This document shows positions 16,469 through 26,559 of a stretch of DNA of 49,660 nt, in pieces. This stretch comes from Bacteroidota bacterium. GTDB taxonomy: Bacteria > Bacteroidota > Bacteroidia > Chitinophagales > Chitinophagaceae. A program made the translations under genes and the position numbers. Position 1 is the first letter of the stretch. Each line of letters opens with the position of its first letter. Under the pieces are notes generated by a model. The model was not told the origin of the DNA and ran no database searches. It was given only the letters and a program-made list of their open reading frames with translations. Location of the stretch: assembly GCA_013286425.1 (NCBI GenBank), contig JABDFS010000009.1:76-49735 (forward strand), written 5' to 3'.

Positions 16469-19400
16469 TTAAAAATTAACTGTATAACGCTCTCCTTTTG
16501 TGTTGAAGATGGTTGCAGATTTTACTGTGCTGTTAACATTCAGGAATCTTGCAGATTGCGACAAATATGAAGAACCATAATAAAACTCCTCTTTTCGTTT
16601 TTTACCATTCTTCAATTCAACGATCGCATATACATCCTGCGGTTTTACAGGTAAAGCTGTTATATTATTCTTCAATCTGAATACACGCAATGGCCCACGG
16701 TTTTCTGCTGCAGCCAATAAACATTCATTCTTATTATTACGCAATTGCACCAACGATTTTCCATTGCCCGGAATATAAATTCCGCTTTGTAAAATTGACA
16801 AAGGCGTAAAATTTCCTTTGCCATCTCCTTTCAGCATTAAACCGTTTAAGGCATCATATCTTCCTGTGTTTACTTCCGTGCTGAAATCATTTCCGTTAAT
16901 AACAATATCAAGATTTCCATCGCCATCAAAATCGGAAACAGACATTCCGCAAAGCGTAGAAAATTGCGCCTGCGCCGGTAATTGCTGCATGGTAAATTTT
17001 CCGTTACCATCATTTCTTAAATAGCAGGAAGCAAGATTGTTTGCATGATAAATGATAGCGCCTACGCGTTCATCTGCCGGCAACACAGAATCCATTGTTG
17101 CCGTTGCATACGATTTATAATCTTCATACTTACGCCGCATTGTTATCATTTGCCGTATAATCTCATCACGCAACGCAACAGGATATTCCTCCATCTTTTT
17201 TTCCTTATTGTTATTGGGAAGATATTGTGACGTTATTGCATCGTAGCTGCCATCATTATTAAAATCTTTCCCGTAAATGGATACAGGATATTTATCGCTT
17301 GCTTTATAAAAAGTATTTAATCCCACATTACCAACAATGTAATCTATATCGCCATCGTTGTCAAAATCGCCGGCAGCAATTGTATTCCACCAGCCAACCT
17401 GGTTCGCTATTCCTGTAGAGGTAGTTACATTTTTAAATATGCCCTTATCATTTTCTAAAAACGTTATTGGCATCCATTCACCCGCAAGAATAAGATCGGG
17501 CCATCCGTCATTATTAAAATCTGAAAACACTGCGTCACAAACAAGGCCGATGTTAAGCAACGGCTTTGCAATATCAGCAGTAACATCAGTGAACTTGATT
17601 ACACCGTTTTTAGAATCGTTGCGCAGTATAACACTTGAAACAGGCTTAGGATAATTCCATGGATCAACCCTGCCCGAAATAAACAGGTCAAGATCACCAT
17701 CATGATCATAATCCATAGCTCTTACGCAAAATTTACTGGTAAAATTCTGCGGCAAAGCTGTTGAATCAAGTGTGAAATTTCCTTTACCATCGTTCACGTA
17801 AAAACGATCCTGGTAATTGGGTGAGTTATGATCAACTTCATAACTGCCGCTTGCTATATATAGATCAAGATCGCCATCACCATCTGCATCAAATAAAAGT
17901 ATGCCTTCATCTTCTGCATTTTTACTAAGCGAATCTTTATATGCCTGTATCGCCTGCTGCGTAAAAGTTCCATTCTTTTGTTGTAGGAATTTTTGCCCGC
18001 TATACATAAATGAACCACCCGTAACAATATCATCCAGGCCATCACCATTAATATCTCCGGCTGCCATACCAGGACCAAATTCAGAGAACTTATGCGGTAA
18101 GAGTTTCTGAACATTAAAATCAATAAAGTCTTTATCTTTTTGAGTGTAATGAATATTCACAGAATCCGTAACGTTCGTAAACAATGCAGTTGAATCAATA
18201 CCACCTTTATTAAAGCTGTATGGCTCGTGTGCATCATTGATCTTTACATTTAATGTAGTACCAGTTTTTATATTCTTAAGCGTTTGCTTTTTAAGATCAG
18301 GCCATCGAATGATTATTGAATCAATTACCGAAACTGTATCTAACCCAAAATGCGCAACATCCTGTACAGTTGAAAGATAACCGCGGTAAGGTGTATTCTC
18401 CCAATATTGGTGTTTGCCTTTGTTATAATAAATATCTGCAAATGCCCCGAAGCCATTTATATTTTTAGCATCGCCGGAGAATTTTATATTAAGGTAATGC
18501 GTATTGTTTTTATCCTTTTCCCTCGAAGTGTTTTTGTAAACAGACGCAACATCATCAATATTATTTATAACAAGATCAAGATCGCCATCGTTATCAAGAT
18601 CTACATATACAGCACCATTGGAAAAAGAAGGAACCTGCAAACCCCAGTTGGAAGAAACATCAGTGAAAGTGAGATCGCCATTATTATGAAAAGCGTAGTT
18701 GGGAATTTTCACTTGCGGTATAGCGGCTAAAAGCTGCTTTCTTGTGGCGATATAAGCGGAGCTTTGCCGGAATGAAATAAAATCATGGTCGGTGACATCT
18801 TTAGGATAACCGTTGGTAATAACTATGTCGCGAAAACCATCATTATCAAAATCTGCTACTACCGGTGCCCAGCTCCAGTCTGTTTGTGAAATGCCTGCAT
18901 AAAAACTAATGTCACTGAATACAGGATGACTGACAGAATCATTTTCACCAAGACTATTACCGCAATTCAATTGCAGGGTATTACGTATATATTGATAATT
19001 ATAACCAAAATGATCGCTGTTTGAATACCGCTGGTAACTGCCTGCGCCCATCATCATTTTTTTTCTATAGTTATCTTCAGGATTCATATCCAATGCAATC
19101 ATATCGGGTAAGCCGTCATTATTGATATCTGTAAAATCGCTGCCCATTGCATTCGCAGATGTATGTTTGAAATAACGGGATAATTCGTTGGTAAAAGTGC
19201 CATCATGGTTATTTATCCAAAGGAGGTCGTTCGTAATAAAATCGTTATCAACATAAATATCTTTCCATCCATCGTTGTTGAAGTCAGCAATATCAATTGA
19301 GTGCGCATAACCTTCTGTTTGCATGCCTGCCTGTTTTGTGACATCCGTAAACACAGGGTGTTTAAGTGAATCGTTCCAGTCATTACGGTAAAGCCTGCCT

Positions 19401-20056
19401 GTGCTTGGATTTTCCCCATTGGTTAAGATGGGCCTGAATTGGTCCGTAAAACGGTTCTTTGATATTACATTGGTTCCGATATAGCAGTCAAGGTCCCCAT
19501 CATTATCGTAATCAAAAAAAACTGCCTGGGTAGAATGCCCTGTATCCGCAAGGCCGTATTCTTTTGCCATTTCTTTAAAATGCGGCATACCGTTTTTATC
19601 CGGGCCCTGGTTTATATATAAAAGGTTTGCTCTTTGATCCGGGTCGTTTTTTAATGTTTCAGAAACATATATATCCAGCAAACCATCGTTATTAATATCA
19701 ATTACTGTAGCTCCGCGCGCCCACCTGCCTTGCCCTTCAACGCCGGCTTCTGTAGTAATATCTTTGAATTTAAAATTGCCTTCATTTAAATAAAGCCTGT
19801 TTGATACCTGGTTGCCGGTAAAATAGAGATCCTGGAGGCCATCGTTATTAAAATCGCCCACACCAACGCCACCACCGTTATACATATTTTCTACATCTAT
19901 AGGGTTAATGGAATCGCTTTCTGTAATATCATTATTGAAAGTTATACCTGAAGAAGAAGGGAATACAGGTATAAAAAGGGGGTTGCTATTTTTACAGGAA
20001 ATAAAACAAATACAAACTACAACACGGGCGAAAGTTAGTTTCAGAGAAAGTTTCAC
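16469..20056 (-). CDS. FG-GAP/VCBS repeat protein with ASPIC/UnbV domain (CRTAC1-like)
   Basis: A 1195-aa lipoprotein (VVCICFISCKNSN) made of two FG-GAP propellers around an ASPIC/UnbV domain. At least 13 calcium-loop motifs are visible, for example DFNNDGLQD, DINNDGLLD, DYDNDGDLD, DFNNDGWKD, DLDNDGDLD, DADGDGDLD and DFDGDGNLD. The ASPIC part (~540-620) shows NGFGAFADI, RGYLSTVQDVAHFGLD and the IRWPD...T segment. Such proteins often follow susC/susD and are thought to bind a ligand at the outer membrane; no enzyme motif is seen. The frame begins with GTG, 80 bases past susD and beyond a hairpin terminator, so its level is probably set separately from susD. Confidence 0.9.
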   Translation of the reverse strand: MKLSLKLTFARVVVCICFISCKNSNPLFIPVFPSSSGITFNNDITESDSINPIDVENMYNGGGVGVGDFNNDGLQDLYFTGNQVSNRLYLNEGNFKFKDITTEAGVEGQGRWARGATVIDINNDGLLDIYVSETLKNDPDQRANLLYINQGPDKNGMPHFKEMAKEYGLADTGHSTQAVFFDYDNDGDLDCYIGTNVISKNRFTDQFRPILTNGENPSTGRLYRNDWNDSLKHPVFTDVTKQAGMQTEGYAHSIDIADFNNDGWKDIYVDNDFITNDLLWINNHDGTFTNELSRYFKHTSANAMGSDFTDINNDGLPDMIALDMNPEDNYRKKMMMGAGSYQRYSNSDHFGYNYQYIRNTLQLNCGNSLGENDSVSHPVFSDISFYAGISQTDWSWAPVVADFDNDGFRDIVITNGYPKDVTDHDFISFRQSSAYIATRKQLLAAIPQVKIPNYAFHNNGDLTFTDVSSNWGLQVPSFSNGAVYVDLDNDGDLDLVINNIDDVASVYKNTSREKDKNNTHYLNIKFSGDAKNINGFGAFADIYYNKGKHQYWENTPYRGYLSTVQDVAHFGLDTVSVIDSIIIRWPDLKKQTLKNIKTGTTLNVKINDAHEPYSFNKGGIDSTALFTNVTDSVNIHYTQKDKDFIDFNVQKLLPHKFSEFGPGMAAGDINGDGLDDIVTGGSFMYSGQKFLQQKNGTFTQQAIQAYKDSLSKNAEDEGILLFDADGDGDLDLYIASGSYEVDHNSPNYQDRFYVNDGKGNFTLDSTALPQNFTSKFCVRAMDYDHDGDLDLFISGRVDPWNYPKPVSSVILRNDSKNGVIKFTDVTADIAKPLLNIGLVCDAVFSDFNNDGWPDLILAGEWMPITFLENDKGIFKNVTTSTGIANQVGWWNTIAAGDFDNDGDIDYIVGNVGLNTFYKASDKYPVSIYGKDFNNDGSYDAITSQYLPNNNKEKKMEEYPVALRDEIIRQMITMRRKYEDYKSYATATMDSVLPADERVGAIIYHANNLASCYLRNDGNGKFTMQQLPAQAQFSTLCGMSVSDFDGDGNLDIVINGNDFSTEVNTGRYDALNGLMLKGDGKGNFTPLSILQSGIYIPGNGKSLVQLRNNKNECLLAAAENRGPLRVFRLKNNITALPVKPQDVYAIVELKNGKKRKEEFYYGSSYLSQSARFLNVNSTVKSATIFNTKGERYTVNF

Positions 20057-20073
20057 TTCAAAAGAATTAGATG

Positions 20074-20105
20074 AATAAAAAAGGCAGAGCTAAAATAACT
20101 CTGCC
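20074..20105 (-). terminator. Intrinsic terminator between susD and the downstream genes
   Basis: Read on the minus strand, GGCAGAG pairs with CTCTGCC over a 9-base loop and is followed at once by six T. It lies inside the apparent operon, 80 bases wide here, and would cut most transcripts after susD while letting some run on. Confidence 0.8.
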
Positions 20106-20136
20106 CTCTTTAAGAAAACAAATATTTCTTTAAATA

Positions 20137-21912
20137 TTAATACCCTGGGTTTTGTGTTAAACGAATAGTGCCATCGGAATTCATATTATCAATTTCGCTT
20201 TGTGGTATAGGCAAAATTTCGTTTTTACCTTTTGTCCAATGTGCATTTTGTTTCAAAGGACGATAAGCTTTTTCTCTTCCATAATAAGCATTCAATACCT
20301 GGTCTGCAGTACCCCATCTTACCAGGTCAAAGAAACGCTGGCCTTCCATAGCTAATTCCAGCCTTCTTTCAAATTGAATTGCTTTAACAGCATAATCTTT
20401 TGAGGGGAAGGAAGTATATAAGCCTATCTTGTAATTATCAGCGGGAGTTGTGTGATCTTTATATGTAGCACTTGTAGCATCATAGTCGCTATTCTTATAT
20501 ACCCAACCTGTTGTGTTTGCGGCTCTTGCTCGGATCTGATTTACATAATTCATTGCTGAAGTAAGATCGCCGGCATCAGCCGCACATTCAGCAGCCCATA
20601 GTATTACATCTGCAAAACGGATGATATTTACATTGTTTGCAACCAGTTCAGTGGGGGCCCAATAAGCACTGCCAACATCTGTATATCCTTTTTGAGAAGC
20701 GGCATATACATTTTTCCTTGGGCTGAAATGGCCGTCGTTGACAGGGTTCCTGATCCATGCATCACCAGGATGAGTGCCCCAATCCAAATAAGGAATACCC
20801 TTGCGGCCCATCGTAAGGTCAATCCTTGGATCTAAAGTTCCGGTATAGGGAGTGGTAGGATCACTTACATTATTCCCCTGATACCATGTATCAAGTAATG
20901 GTAATCCGGCAATATCTGTTTTAAAGGCATTGGCAAGGTCCTGTGAAGGATTATAAAAGCCGCAGCAGGCACCCGGGCCACCGGTATAAGGGAAATTCAA
21001 TATATCTCCGAAATTGCCGTTTGGATCACCGCCCCAGTCAACCGAAGACCCATCCTGAACAGAAGTCTGTGCTGCAAAAACACATTCAGATCCATTCTTT
21101 TGCGCCGGGTTAAAATTTGAAAAGAAAATTGGTGTCAGCGCATACTTTGCTCCCGCCGAAGTTACTCCATTAGCAATAATATCTTTTAAAATATCATATG
21201 CTGCAGGAAGTTTGCCTTCATACATATAAGCTTTTGCAAGCATGGCTTTCGCTGCCCAAACATTAGCTCTTCCTGGATCGCTTGTACCCCAGCTTGCCGG
21301 TAAATTAGCCACTGCATAATTCAAATCAGCTTCAATGTTCGGCCAAACGTCTGTAGTGTTGGTTTGAACGGTGTTCGAAGGATTTACCGTAGTATCGGCA
21401 TAAATTATATTGCCATATACTTTCTTTAATTCCATATGATAATAAGCGCGGAGAAAAACCGCCTGCGCCCTTATCTGGACAGCTTCTGCTGCCGGAATAT
21501 CTGTTGCTAACGGCAAGGTTTTTAATACATCATTGCATCTTTGCGCACCTGTATAACAAAGTTTCCATTTATGAATTGTAACATCACTTGTGGGATTTAC
21601 ACTCCAGTCTTCGAGCACAGCTATACTGGAAAAATCCGTCGGATCTGAGCCTTTATAGGCATCATCACCGGCAACACCGCCGAAAACCCAGTTGGAGGCA
21701 GCGGATGTTTCATCATCACCTGTAGCACCAGCGCCGTCCACCAGTGAATAAGCGCCTATTAAAATGCCCTGTACCCCCGCTTCCGATGCCATAGTTGCGG
21801 GATTTAAAACCCCTTGCGGTGGTTTATCCAAAAAGCTTTTGCTGCACGCAACCACCACTATAGTAAGCAACAGGAATGTTGGGATTATTATTCTGAATTT
21901 AATTCGTTTCAT
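20137..21912 (-). CDS. RagB/SusD-family nutrient-binding outer membrane lipoprotein
   Basis: Surface lipoprotein that captures substrate and closes over its SusC partner. The lipobox is VVVACSKSFLDKPPQG, with the SusD-typical SFLDKPPQGVLNP start. TPR-like helices follow with AVFLRAYYHMELKKVYG, WAAKAMLAKAYMYEGK, and the C-terminal IRFADVILWAAECAADAGD and QFERRLELAMEGQRFFDLVRWGT, all standard. It ends ILPIPQSEIDNM...QNPGY. The 22-base gap from susC marks one transcript. Confidence 0.97.
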   Translation of the reverse strand: MKRIKFRIIIPTFLLLTIVVVACSKSFLDKPPQGVLNPATMASEAGVQGILIGAYSLVDGAGATGDDETSAASNWVFGGVAGDDAYKGSDPTDFSSIAVLEDWSVNPTSDVTIHKWKLCYTGAQRCNDVLKTLPLATDIPAAEAVQIRAQAVFLRAYYHMELKKVYGNIIYADTTVNPSNTVQTNTTDVWPNIEADLNYAVANLPASWGTSDPGRANVWAAKAMLAKAYMYEGKLPAAYDILKDIIANGVTSAGAKYALTPIFFSNFNPAQKNGSECVFAAQTSVQDGSSVDWGGDPNGNFGDILNFPYTGGPGACCGFYNPSQDLANAFKTDIAGLPLLDTWYQGNNVSDPTTPYTGTLDPRIDLTMGRKGIPYLDWGTHPGDAWIRNPVNDGHFSPRKNVYAASQKGYTDVGSAYWAPTELVANNVNIIRFADVILWAAECAADAGDLTSAMNYVNQIRARAANTTGWVYKNSDYDATSATYKDHTTPADNYKIGLYTSFPSKDYAVKAIQFERRLELAMEGQRFFDLVRWGTADQVLNAYYGREKAYRPLKQNAHWTKGKNEILPIPQSEIDNMNSDGTIRLTQNPGY

Positions 21913-21934
21913 ATCTTAATATTGTTGGAATTTT

Positions 21935-24900
21935 TTAAAAATTAAGGTTTATACCAATCAAATAGGCAGCTGTATGCGGATAGTTGCCCTGGTCTACACT
22001 AAAATAATTATTACTGTTACCTGAGTTATCAGCTGCCAGTTCAGATTGAAGTTCCGGGTCTAAACCATTATATTTTGTAATGGTAAATAAATTGGCACCC
22101 TGTACATATATTCTGAAATGGTCAACCCCGATTTTTGATAATATTGATTTATTAAACGTATACCCGATCTGCATCTGCCGGCAGCGCAAATAACTTCCGC
22201 TGCTTATAAAATAGGAGTTTGTTGCCTGGTCAGAGCTAAAGCTACCTGTGGTATAAAAAGCCGGCACATTAGTGTTTGTATGTTCAGGTGTCCATGCGTT
22301 TAATGCTGCATTTTTGCTTATAGCGCCCTTAAAGAAATCAGGGAAATCAGTAAAATACAGTGTTTGATTAAAGATACTGTTTCCGGAAGAACCAAAGAAG
22401 AATGCAGAAAAGTCAAAATTCTTATAGCTTACAGAAAGATTTAAGCCATAAGTGAACTTAGGATTAGGATTACCCAGCCAGGTCCTGTCACGGGCATCGA
22501 TAGTATCATTGCCGTCAACATCTTTATATTTAAAAAGTCCCGGTCTTGCACCGTCCTGCACGGGAGACTTTGTAATCTCATCCTGGCTTTGGAAAAGCCC
22601 GGTTACCTGGTAACCGTAAAACTCACCTAAAGGATGCCCAACTTCGTTACGGGATATAACAACATTACGTAAAGCAGGGCCATCAAAATAACCCGCACCT
22701 GGTATAGATAGAATTTTGTTGTCGTAGGATGTAAAAATACCTGTTATATCAAATTTAAGGTCTTTACCAACGCTGCCATGATAAGTAGCATTCATATCTA
22801 GCCCGGTATTTTGGTTGCTGGCGATATTTACATTAGGAAGTGCAGCATCCCCTACATAAATAACATCCCATATCGTGCCTTGTGCAACATACAGCAAACC
22901 ATTCACTTTTTTCTTATACCAGTCGATGGTAAAGTCCAGTTTATTATTAAATAAGGTCGCGTCAAATCCTATGTTGGAAATGATATCGGTTTCCCATGAG
23001 GTGCTTGGATTACCTATATTGCTTTTAAAAAACCCAGAGTTTGGTACGGTACTACTTCCATTAACAGAATAAAATGACTTGCCCGGCCGTGAGGCATATA
23101 GATCGTATGGATTCAAAGCATTAACATCTGAATATGTGCCCAGACTTGCCCAGCTATACCTTAATTTCAGATCGTTGATCCAGCTAATATTTTTCATGAA
23201 GTTCTCCTGGGAAATACGCCATGCTGCTGATACACCCGGGAAATAGCCGTAACGCTGTTCCGGAGTAAATACAGAAACACCATCACGCCTGATAGTTCCG
23301 TTCAATAAATATTTACCTGCATAAGCATATTCCACTTTTGCAAATTGGGAAGATTTGGAAAGAGGCTGTGTTACACCACTCGTATTGGAAGCACCGGAGG
23401 GGGAGCCTGAAGCAAGCGTCCAATAATCAGGGTTCTCAGAAAAATAATTACTTCTTGTACCAGACAGGCTCCTGCCATAAATATTTTGGGCTTCCATGCC
23501 AACGAGTGCATTTACACTATGCTGGCCAAAAACATTATGATAGGTCAAAGTATTTGTAAATGTCCAGTTTGAATAATAACCTGCACCTTCTGTAAATGAG
23601 TTGGCGCCTGTGTTACCTTCTGCATTTTCGTAACCTACATACGTGAAATCATGATAGTAATAATTATCAACCAGGCCACCAAAACTTGAATGTGCGGTAA
23701 AGTGTTTTAAGAAGTCTACATCGGCAAAAACATTGCCTGTCATTACCCAGTCATTATTTTTATTGTCTTTGGTGCGGTAAACATTTGCGTAAACGTTTTG
23801 GGCGTTACCAAGATCCTGTGATTTGGTACCGGCGAAATTGCCCATTATATCATATACAGGAATAATAGGATCTTCACGAAAAGACATACTGAAAGGGCTT
23901 CCTTCCTGCTGGTTATTAAACTTAGGGTTGGTTTTGTAATAAATATAAGCATTTTCACCTATGTGGATGTTATTCTTTATGGTGAATGAAGTATTTGCTC
24001 TTACACCATATCTCTGAAGATATTGGTATTTAGCTATACCCTGCTGATCGAGGTAATTAACAGAAAAAAAATAAGAGCTTTTCTCCGAGCCTGAACTTAC
24101 AGAAATGTTATGGCTTTGCGCACTCGCGTTCCTTGTAATTTCATCGTACCAGTCTGTGCCTGATTGATTGGCTCTGGTGATCTGGTAACTTTGTTTGTTG
24201 TACAATGATGTTCCTACAAAATTAGAATCTGCAGCGCAGTTACACAAAGTATAACCTGCAGGTGTAATATAATCAGGTACAACCGGGGTCTCACCTTTTC
24301 CATATTGTGCACTTCCCCATGATTGGTCACCAGGATGTATTCCGCTATTAATGTTTTGTTGCCATTTTGCATTGGCTTCCTGCTGAGGCGTTGCCATATC
24401 ATAACCTTTACCCTGAGTAGTTACACCATAGTATCCATCATAGCTCACTTTAGGTTTCCCGGTACCTTTCCTGGTGGTGATAATGATAACACCGTTTGCA
24501 CCTGCAACACCGTATATCGCTGCAGAGGCATCTTTTAATACCTGTATAGATTCTATATCATTCACATTGATATTGGTCAGGTCACCACCCTGAACGCCGT
24601 CAATAACAATAAGCGGGTTGTTAGAAGAGCCATTGAATGTAGTGTTTCCACGGATGCGTATATCGCTTGCGGCACCCGGCTGGCCGGAAGTAATAACCGT
24701 TAAGCCAGAAGCATGGCCCTGTAGTGCCGCTTCGCCGGTTCCTGCGGGCATCTGCTTCATGTCTTTGACATTAACAACTGCTACAGATCCGGTAATATCT
24801 TTTTTCTTCTGTGCTGTATAACCGGTAACCACTATTTCATCAAGCGCTGAAGTGGTTTCGGCCAGCTTAACATCTACCGTAGATCCGGCAGCTTCAGATT

Positions 24901-25165
24901 CAATGGTAGTAAATCCAACAGAAGAAATAACAAGCGTTGTTTTACCCGTAGGTAAATTAATAATAAAAGAGCCATCTGCATTGGATACGGTTGCTATGTT
25001 GGTTCCTTTAACTGTTACAGTTGCAAAGCCTATAGGAGAACCATCTTTTGCATTTGTAATTTTACCGGCAACAGATTTTTGAGCAATCGCAGAAAAACTT
25101 AAAAAAAAGAATAATAAAAATGCTGTGCATACACGGGCACATGTGCAATCGAGTTGTCGTCTCAT
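21935..25165 (-). CDS. SusC/RagA-family TonB-dependent outer membrane transporter
   Basis: First gene of the operon and the outer membrane pore fed by the SusD lid. After the signal peptide (cleaved near FSAIAQ) comes a carboxypeptidase-D-like domain (SVAGKITNAKDGSPIGFATV, ~29-110), a TonB-box-like stretch with LDEIVVTGYTAQ, the plug (DMKQMPAGTGEAALQGHASGL ... IRGNTTFNGSSNNPLIVIDG) and a ~22-strand barrel ending in AAYLIGINLNF. 1076 aa is ordinary for the family. No sigma/anti-sigma pair or glycosidase is next to it, so the substrate may not be a glycan. Confidence 0.97.
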   Translation of the reverse strand: MRRQLDCTCARVCTAFLLFFFLSFSAIAQKSVAGKITNAKDGSPIGFATVTVKGTNIATVSNADGSFIINLPTGKTTLVISSVGFTTIESEAAGSTVDVKLAETTSALDEIVVTGYTAQKKKDITGSVAVVNVKDMKQMPAGTGEAALQGHASGLTVITSGQPGAASDIRIRGNTTFNGSSNNPLIVIDGVQGGDLTNINVNDIESIQVLKDASAAIYGVAGANGVIIITTRKGTGKPKVSYDGYYGVTTQGKGYDMATPQQEANAKWQQNINSGIHPGDQSWGSAQYGKGETPVVPDYITPAGYTLCNCAADSNFVGTSLYNKQSYQITRANQSGTDWYDEITRNASAQSHNISVSSGSEKSSYFFSVNYLDQQGIAKYQYLQRYGVRANTSFTIKNNIHIGENAYIYYKTNPKFNNQQEGSPFSMSFREDPIIPVYDIMGNFAGTKSQDLGNAQNVYANVYRTKDNKNNDWVMTGNVFADVDFLKHFTAHSSFGGLVDNYYYHDFTYVGYENAEGNTGANSFTEGAGYYSNWTFTNTLTYHNVFGQHSVNALVGMEAQNIYGRSLSGTRSNYFSENPDYWTLASGSPSGASNTSGVTQPLSKSSQFAKVEYAYAGKYLLNGTIRRDGVSVFTPEQRYGYFPGVSAAWRISQENFMKNISWINDLKLRYSWASLGTYSDVNALNPYDLYASRPGKSFYSVNGSSTVPNSGFFKSNIGNPSTSWETDIISNIGFDATLFNNKLDFTIDWYKKKVNGLLYVAQGTIWDVIYVGDAALPNVNIASNQNTGLDMNATYHGSVGKDLKFDITGIFTSYDNKILSIPGAGYFDGPALRNVVISRNEVGHPLGEFYGYQVTGLFQSQDEITKSPVQDGARPGLFKYKDVDGNDTIDARDRTWLGNPNPKFTYGLNLSVSYKNFDFSAFFFGSSGNSIFNQTLYFTDFPDFFKGAISKNAALNAWTPEHTNTNVPAFYTTGSFSSDQATNSYFISSGSYLRCRQMQIGYTFNKSILSKIGVDHFRIYVQGANLFTITKYNGLDPELQSELAADNSGNSNNYFSVDQGNYPHTAAYLIGINLNF

Positions 25166-25442
25166 AAGAATTGTTAAAAGGTGAGGAATTAATAATTATA
25201 TAGGACAGCTAAGATTAACAAATCATTGCATCTTTCCAAATAAAATTATAAAAATTTTTAAAGTGTAAATTGTACACATAGTATCTTTGTGTAAATAAAA
25301 CACATTCAAGAAGTTAGATGAGCTGTTATTTTAATAAAATATCATCATTTTTTGATAAAAAAGTATCATTTTGAGAAATAACCCGAAATGTTACCAAAAC
25401 TTATCAAACTCTATAAAAATTAACAAACACCAGGGATGAACG

Positions 25443-25472
25443 GAAAAACCTGTTTTTATTTCCAGGTTTTTT
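25443..25472. terminator. Terminator-like hairpin downstream of miaA
   Basis: AAAAACCTG and CAGGTTTTTT form a 9-10 bp stem over a ~10-base loop, with A and T runs on either side, so it could act on either strand. It lies 215 bases past miaA and before susC, and may insulate the two transcripts. Confidence 0.55.
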
Positions 25473-25544
25473 AAAGCATGCCTTACCAATCTTTTCCTGT
25501 CAGCAACCTCATTTATTCGATTAAAAGCCGTTATTTCTTCGTCA

Positions 25545-25615
25545 TTTCTTCGGTCCCATGGAGCGAACAACTACCGAACAACTACCGAAGAAGTACCGAA
25601 CAACGACCGAACAAA
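25545..25615. repeat. Short tandem repeats of CGAACAACNACC
   Basis: Words of 11-12 bases (CGAACAACTAC, CGAACAACTAC, CGAAGAAGTAC, CGAACAACGAC, CGAACAAA) follow one another from about 25566. The preceding TTCTTCGGT at 25548 is the inverse of ACCGAAGAA further right, so the patch can also fold. An ATG at 25558 opens a 27-codon frame across it, but nothing else supports that as a gene. Confidence 0.75.
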
Positions 25616-25685
25616 TGAGCCTGCAGGTACCTTTGTTCTAACCTGAAAAAACTTTACAGTATTTAAGGTTATTACTAAATAGATT

Positions 25686-26555
25686 TTACAACCTGTTTTG
25701 GGTTATATTAAAGATCATTTTATCTTTTTTAAACCAGGTTACCTGTCGCTTGGCATATTGCTTTGTGTTATGCTTTATTTGTAAAATGGCTTCATCAAGG
25801 CTTAGTTTGTTATCAATATGATCGAAGATTTCCTTATAACCAACTGTCTGCAAAGCATTCAAACTTCTGTAACGATAAAGCGACTGAACTTCATCAACCA
25901 GGCCATCAGCAATCATTTCATCTACGCGCTTATCAATATTGTAATGCAATTGCTGTTTTGGTAAAAAGATGCCTAATTTAATGATTCTGAAAGGCCGTTC
26001 TTTCTTTTGCTTTGTTCTGAAATGCGTGATAGATATTCCCGTTGAATTTATAACGGCTAATGCACGCATTAATCTTTGCGGGTTTTGTTGTTCTGCCTGT
26101 TGCCAGAAAGCCGGGTCTTTCTGTTTTATTTCTTCCTGCAACCACGATAAGCCATTCTCTTCATACGCTTTGATAATTCCATTTCTGACAGGCACATCAA
26201 CCTGTGGTATTTCATCCATTCCTTCGCAAAATGCTTTTATATACATGCCTGTTCCTCCCACCATTATAGCTGTATCATTCGATCTGAATATTTCTTCAAC
26301 TGCATTCAATGCATATCGTTCAAATACTTCAGCGTTAACACCATCGTGTATGGAATGAGAGTTTATGAAATAATGCTTTATAGATTGCAATGCTGCTTCA
26401 GGTGGTTTGGCAACACCGATATCCAGTTCTTTATAGCATTGCCTTGAATCAGCAGAAATGATAGCAGTATTATAGCGTTGTGCAAGGTCTATTGAAAGAG
26501 CTGTTTTGCCTGATGCCGTAGGGCCAACAATAACAATAACTCTTTTTTTCTTCAT
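25686..26555 (-). CDS. miaA: tRNA dimethylallyltransferase MiaA
   Basis: Adds the dimethylallyl group to A37 of tRNAs that read UNN codons. The P-loop GPTASGKTALS is at ~11-21, followed by ISADSRQCYKELDIGVAKP, the VGGTGMYIKA loop and PQRLMRALAVI. The basic DxLVxEVxSL segment and the late TVGYKEI end it, then KRQVTWFKKD. 289 aa is slightly short but complete. It begins four bases after the NtrC-type regulator, so the two are co-transcribed. Confidence 0.97.
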   Translation of the reverse strand: MKKKRVIVIVGPTASGKTALSIDLAQRYNTAIISADSRQCYKELDIGVAKPPEAALQSIKHYFINSHSIHDGVNAEVFERYALNAVEEIFRSNDTAIMVGGTGMYIKAFCEGMDEIPQVDVPVRNGIIKAYEENGLSWLQEEIKQKDPAFWQQAEQQNPQRLMRALAVINSTGISITHFRTKQKKERPFRIIKLGIFLPKQQLHYNIDKRVDEMIADGLVDEVQSLYRYRSLNALQTVGYKEIFDHIDNKLSLDEAILQIKHNTKQYAKRQVTWFKKDKMIFNITQNRL

Positions 26556-26559
26556 GCTG

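Larger units (their letters stand above)
25166..25685. other. 520-bp intergenic region upstream of susC
   Basis: No gene is supported here. The susC-proximal 270 bases are very AT-rich and should hold the susC promoter on the minus strand, though I cannot fix its boxes; a TATCTTTG word at 25282-25289 matches the -7 consensus on the plus strand but faces no gene. A terminator-like hairpin lies at 25443-25472 and a short tandem-repeat patch at 25545-25615. Confidence 0.6.

Noticed and set aside
25545-25615. Possible CRISPR array
   Set aside because: The units are only 11-12 bases with no spacers and no cas genes are near.
25558-25641. 27-codon frame MERTTTEQLPKKYRTTTEQ across the tandem repeat
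   Set aside because: It is explained by the repeat itself; no homology or start signal supports a gene.
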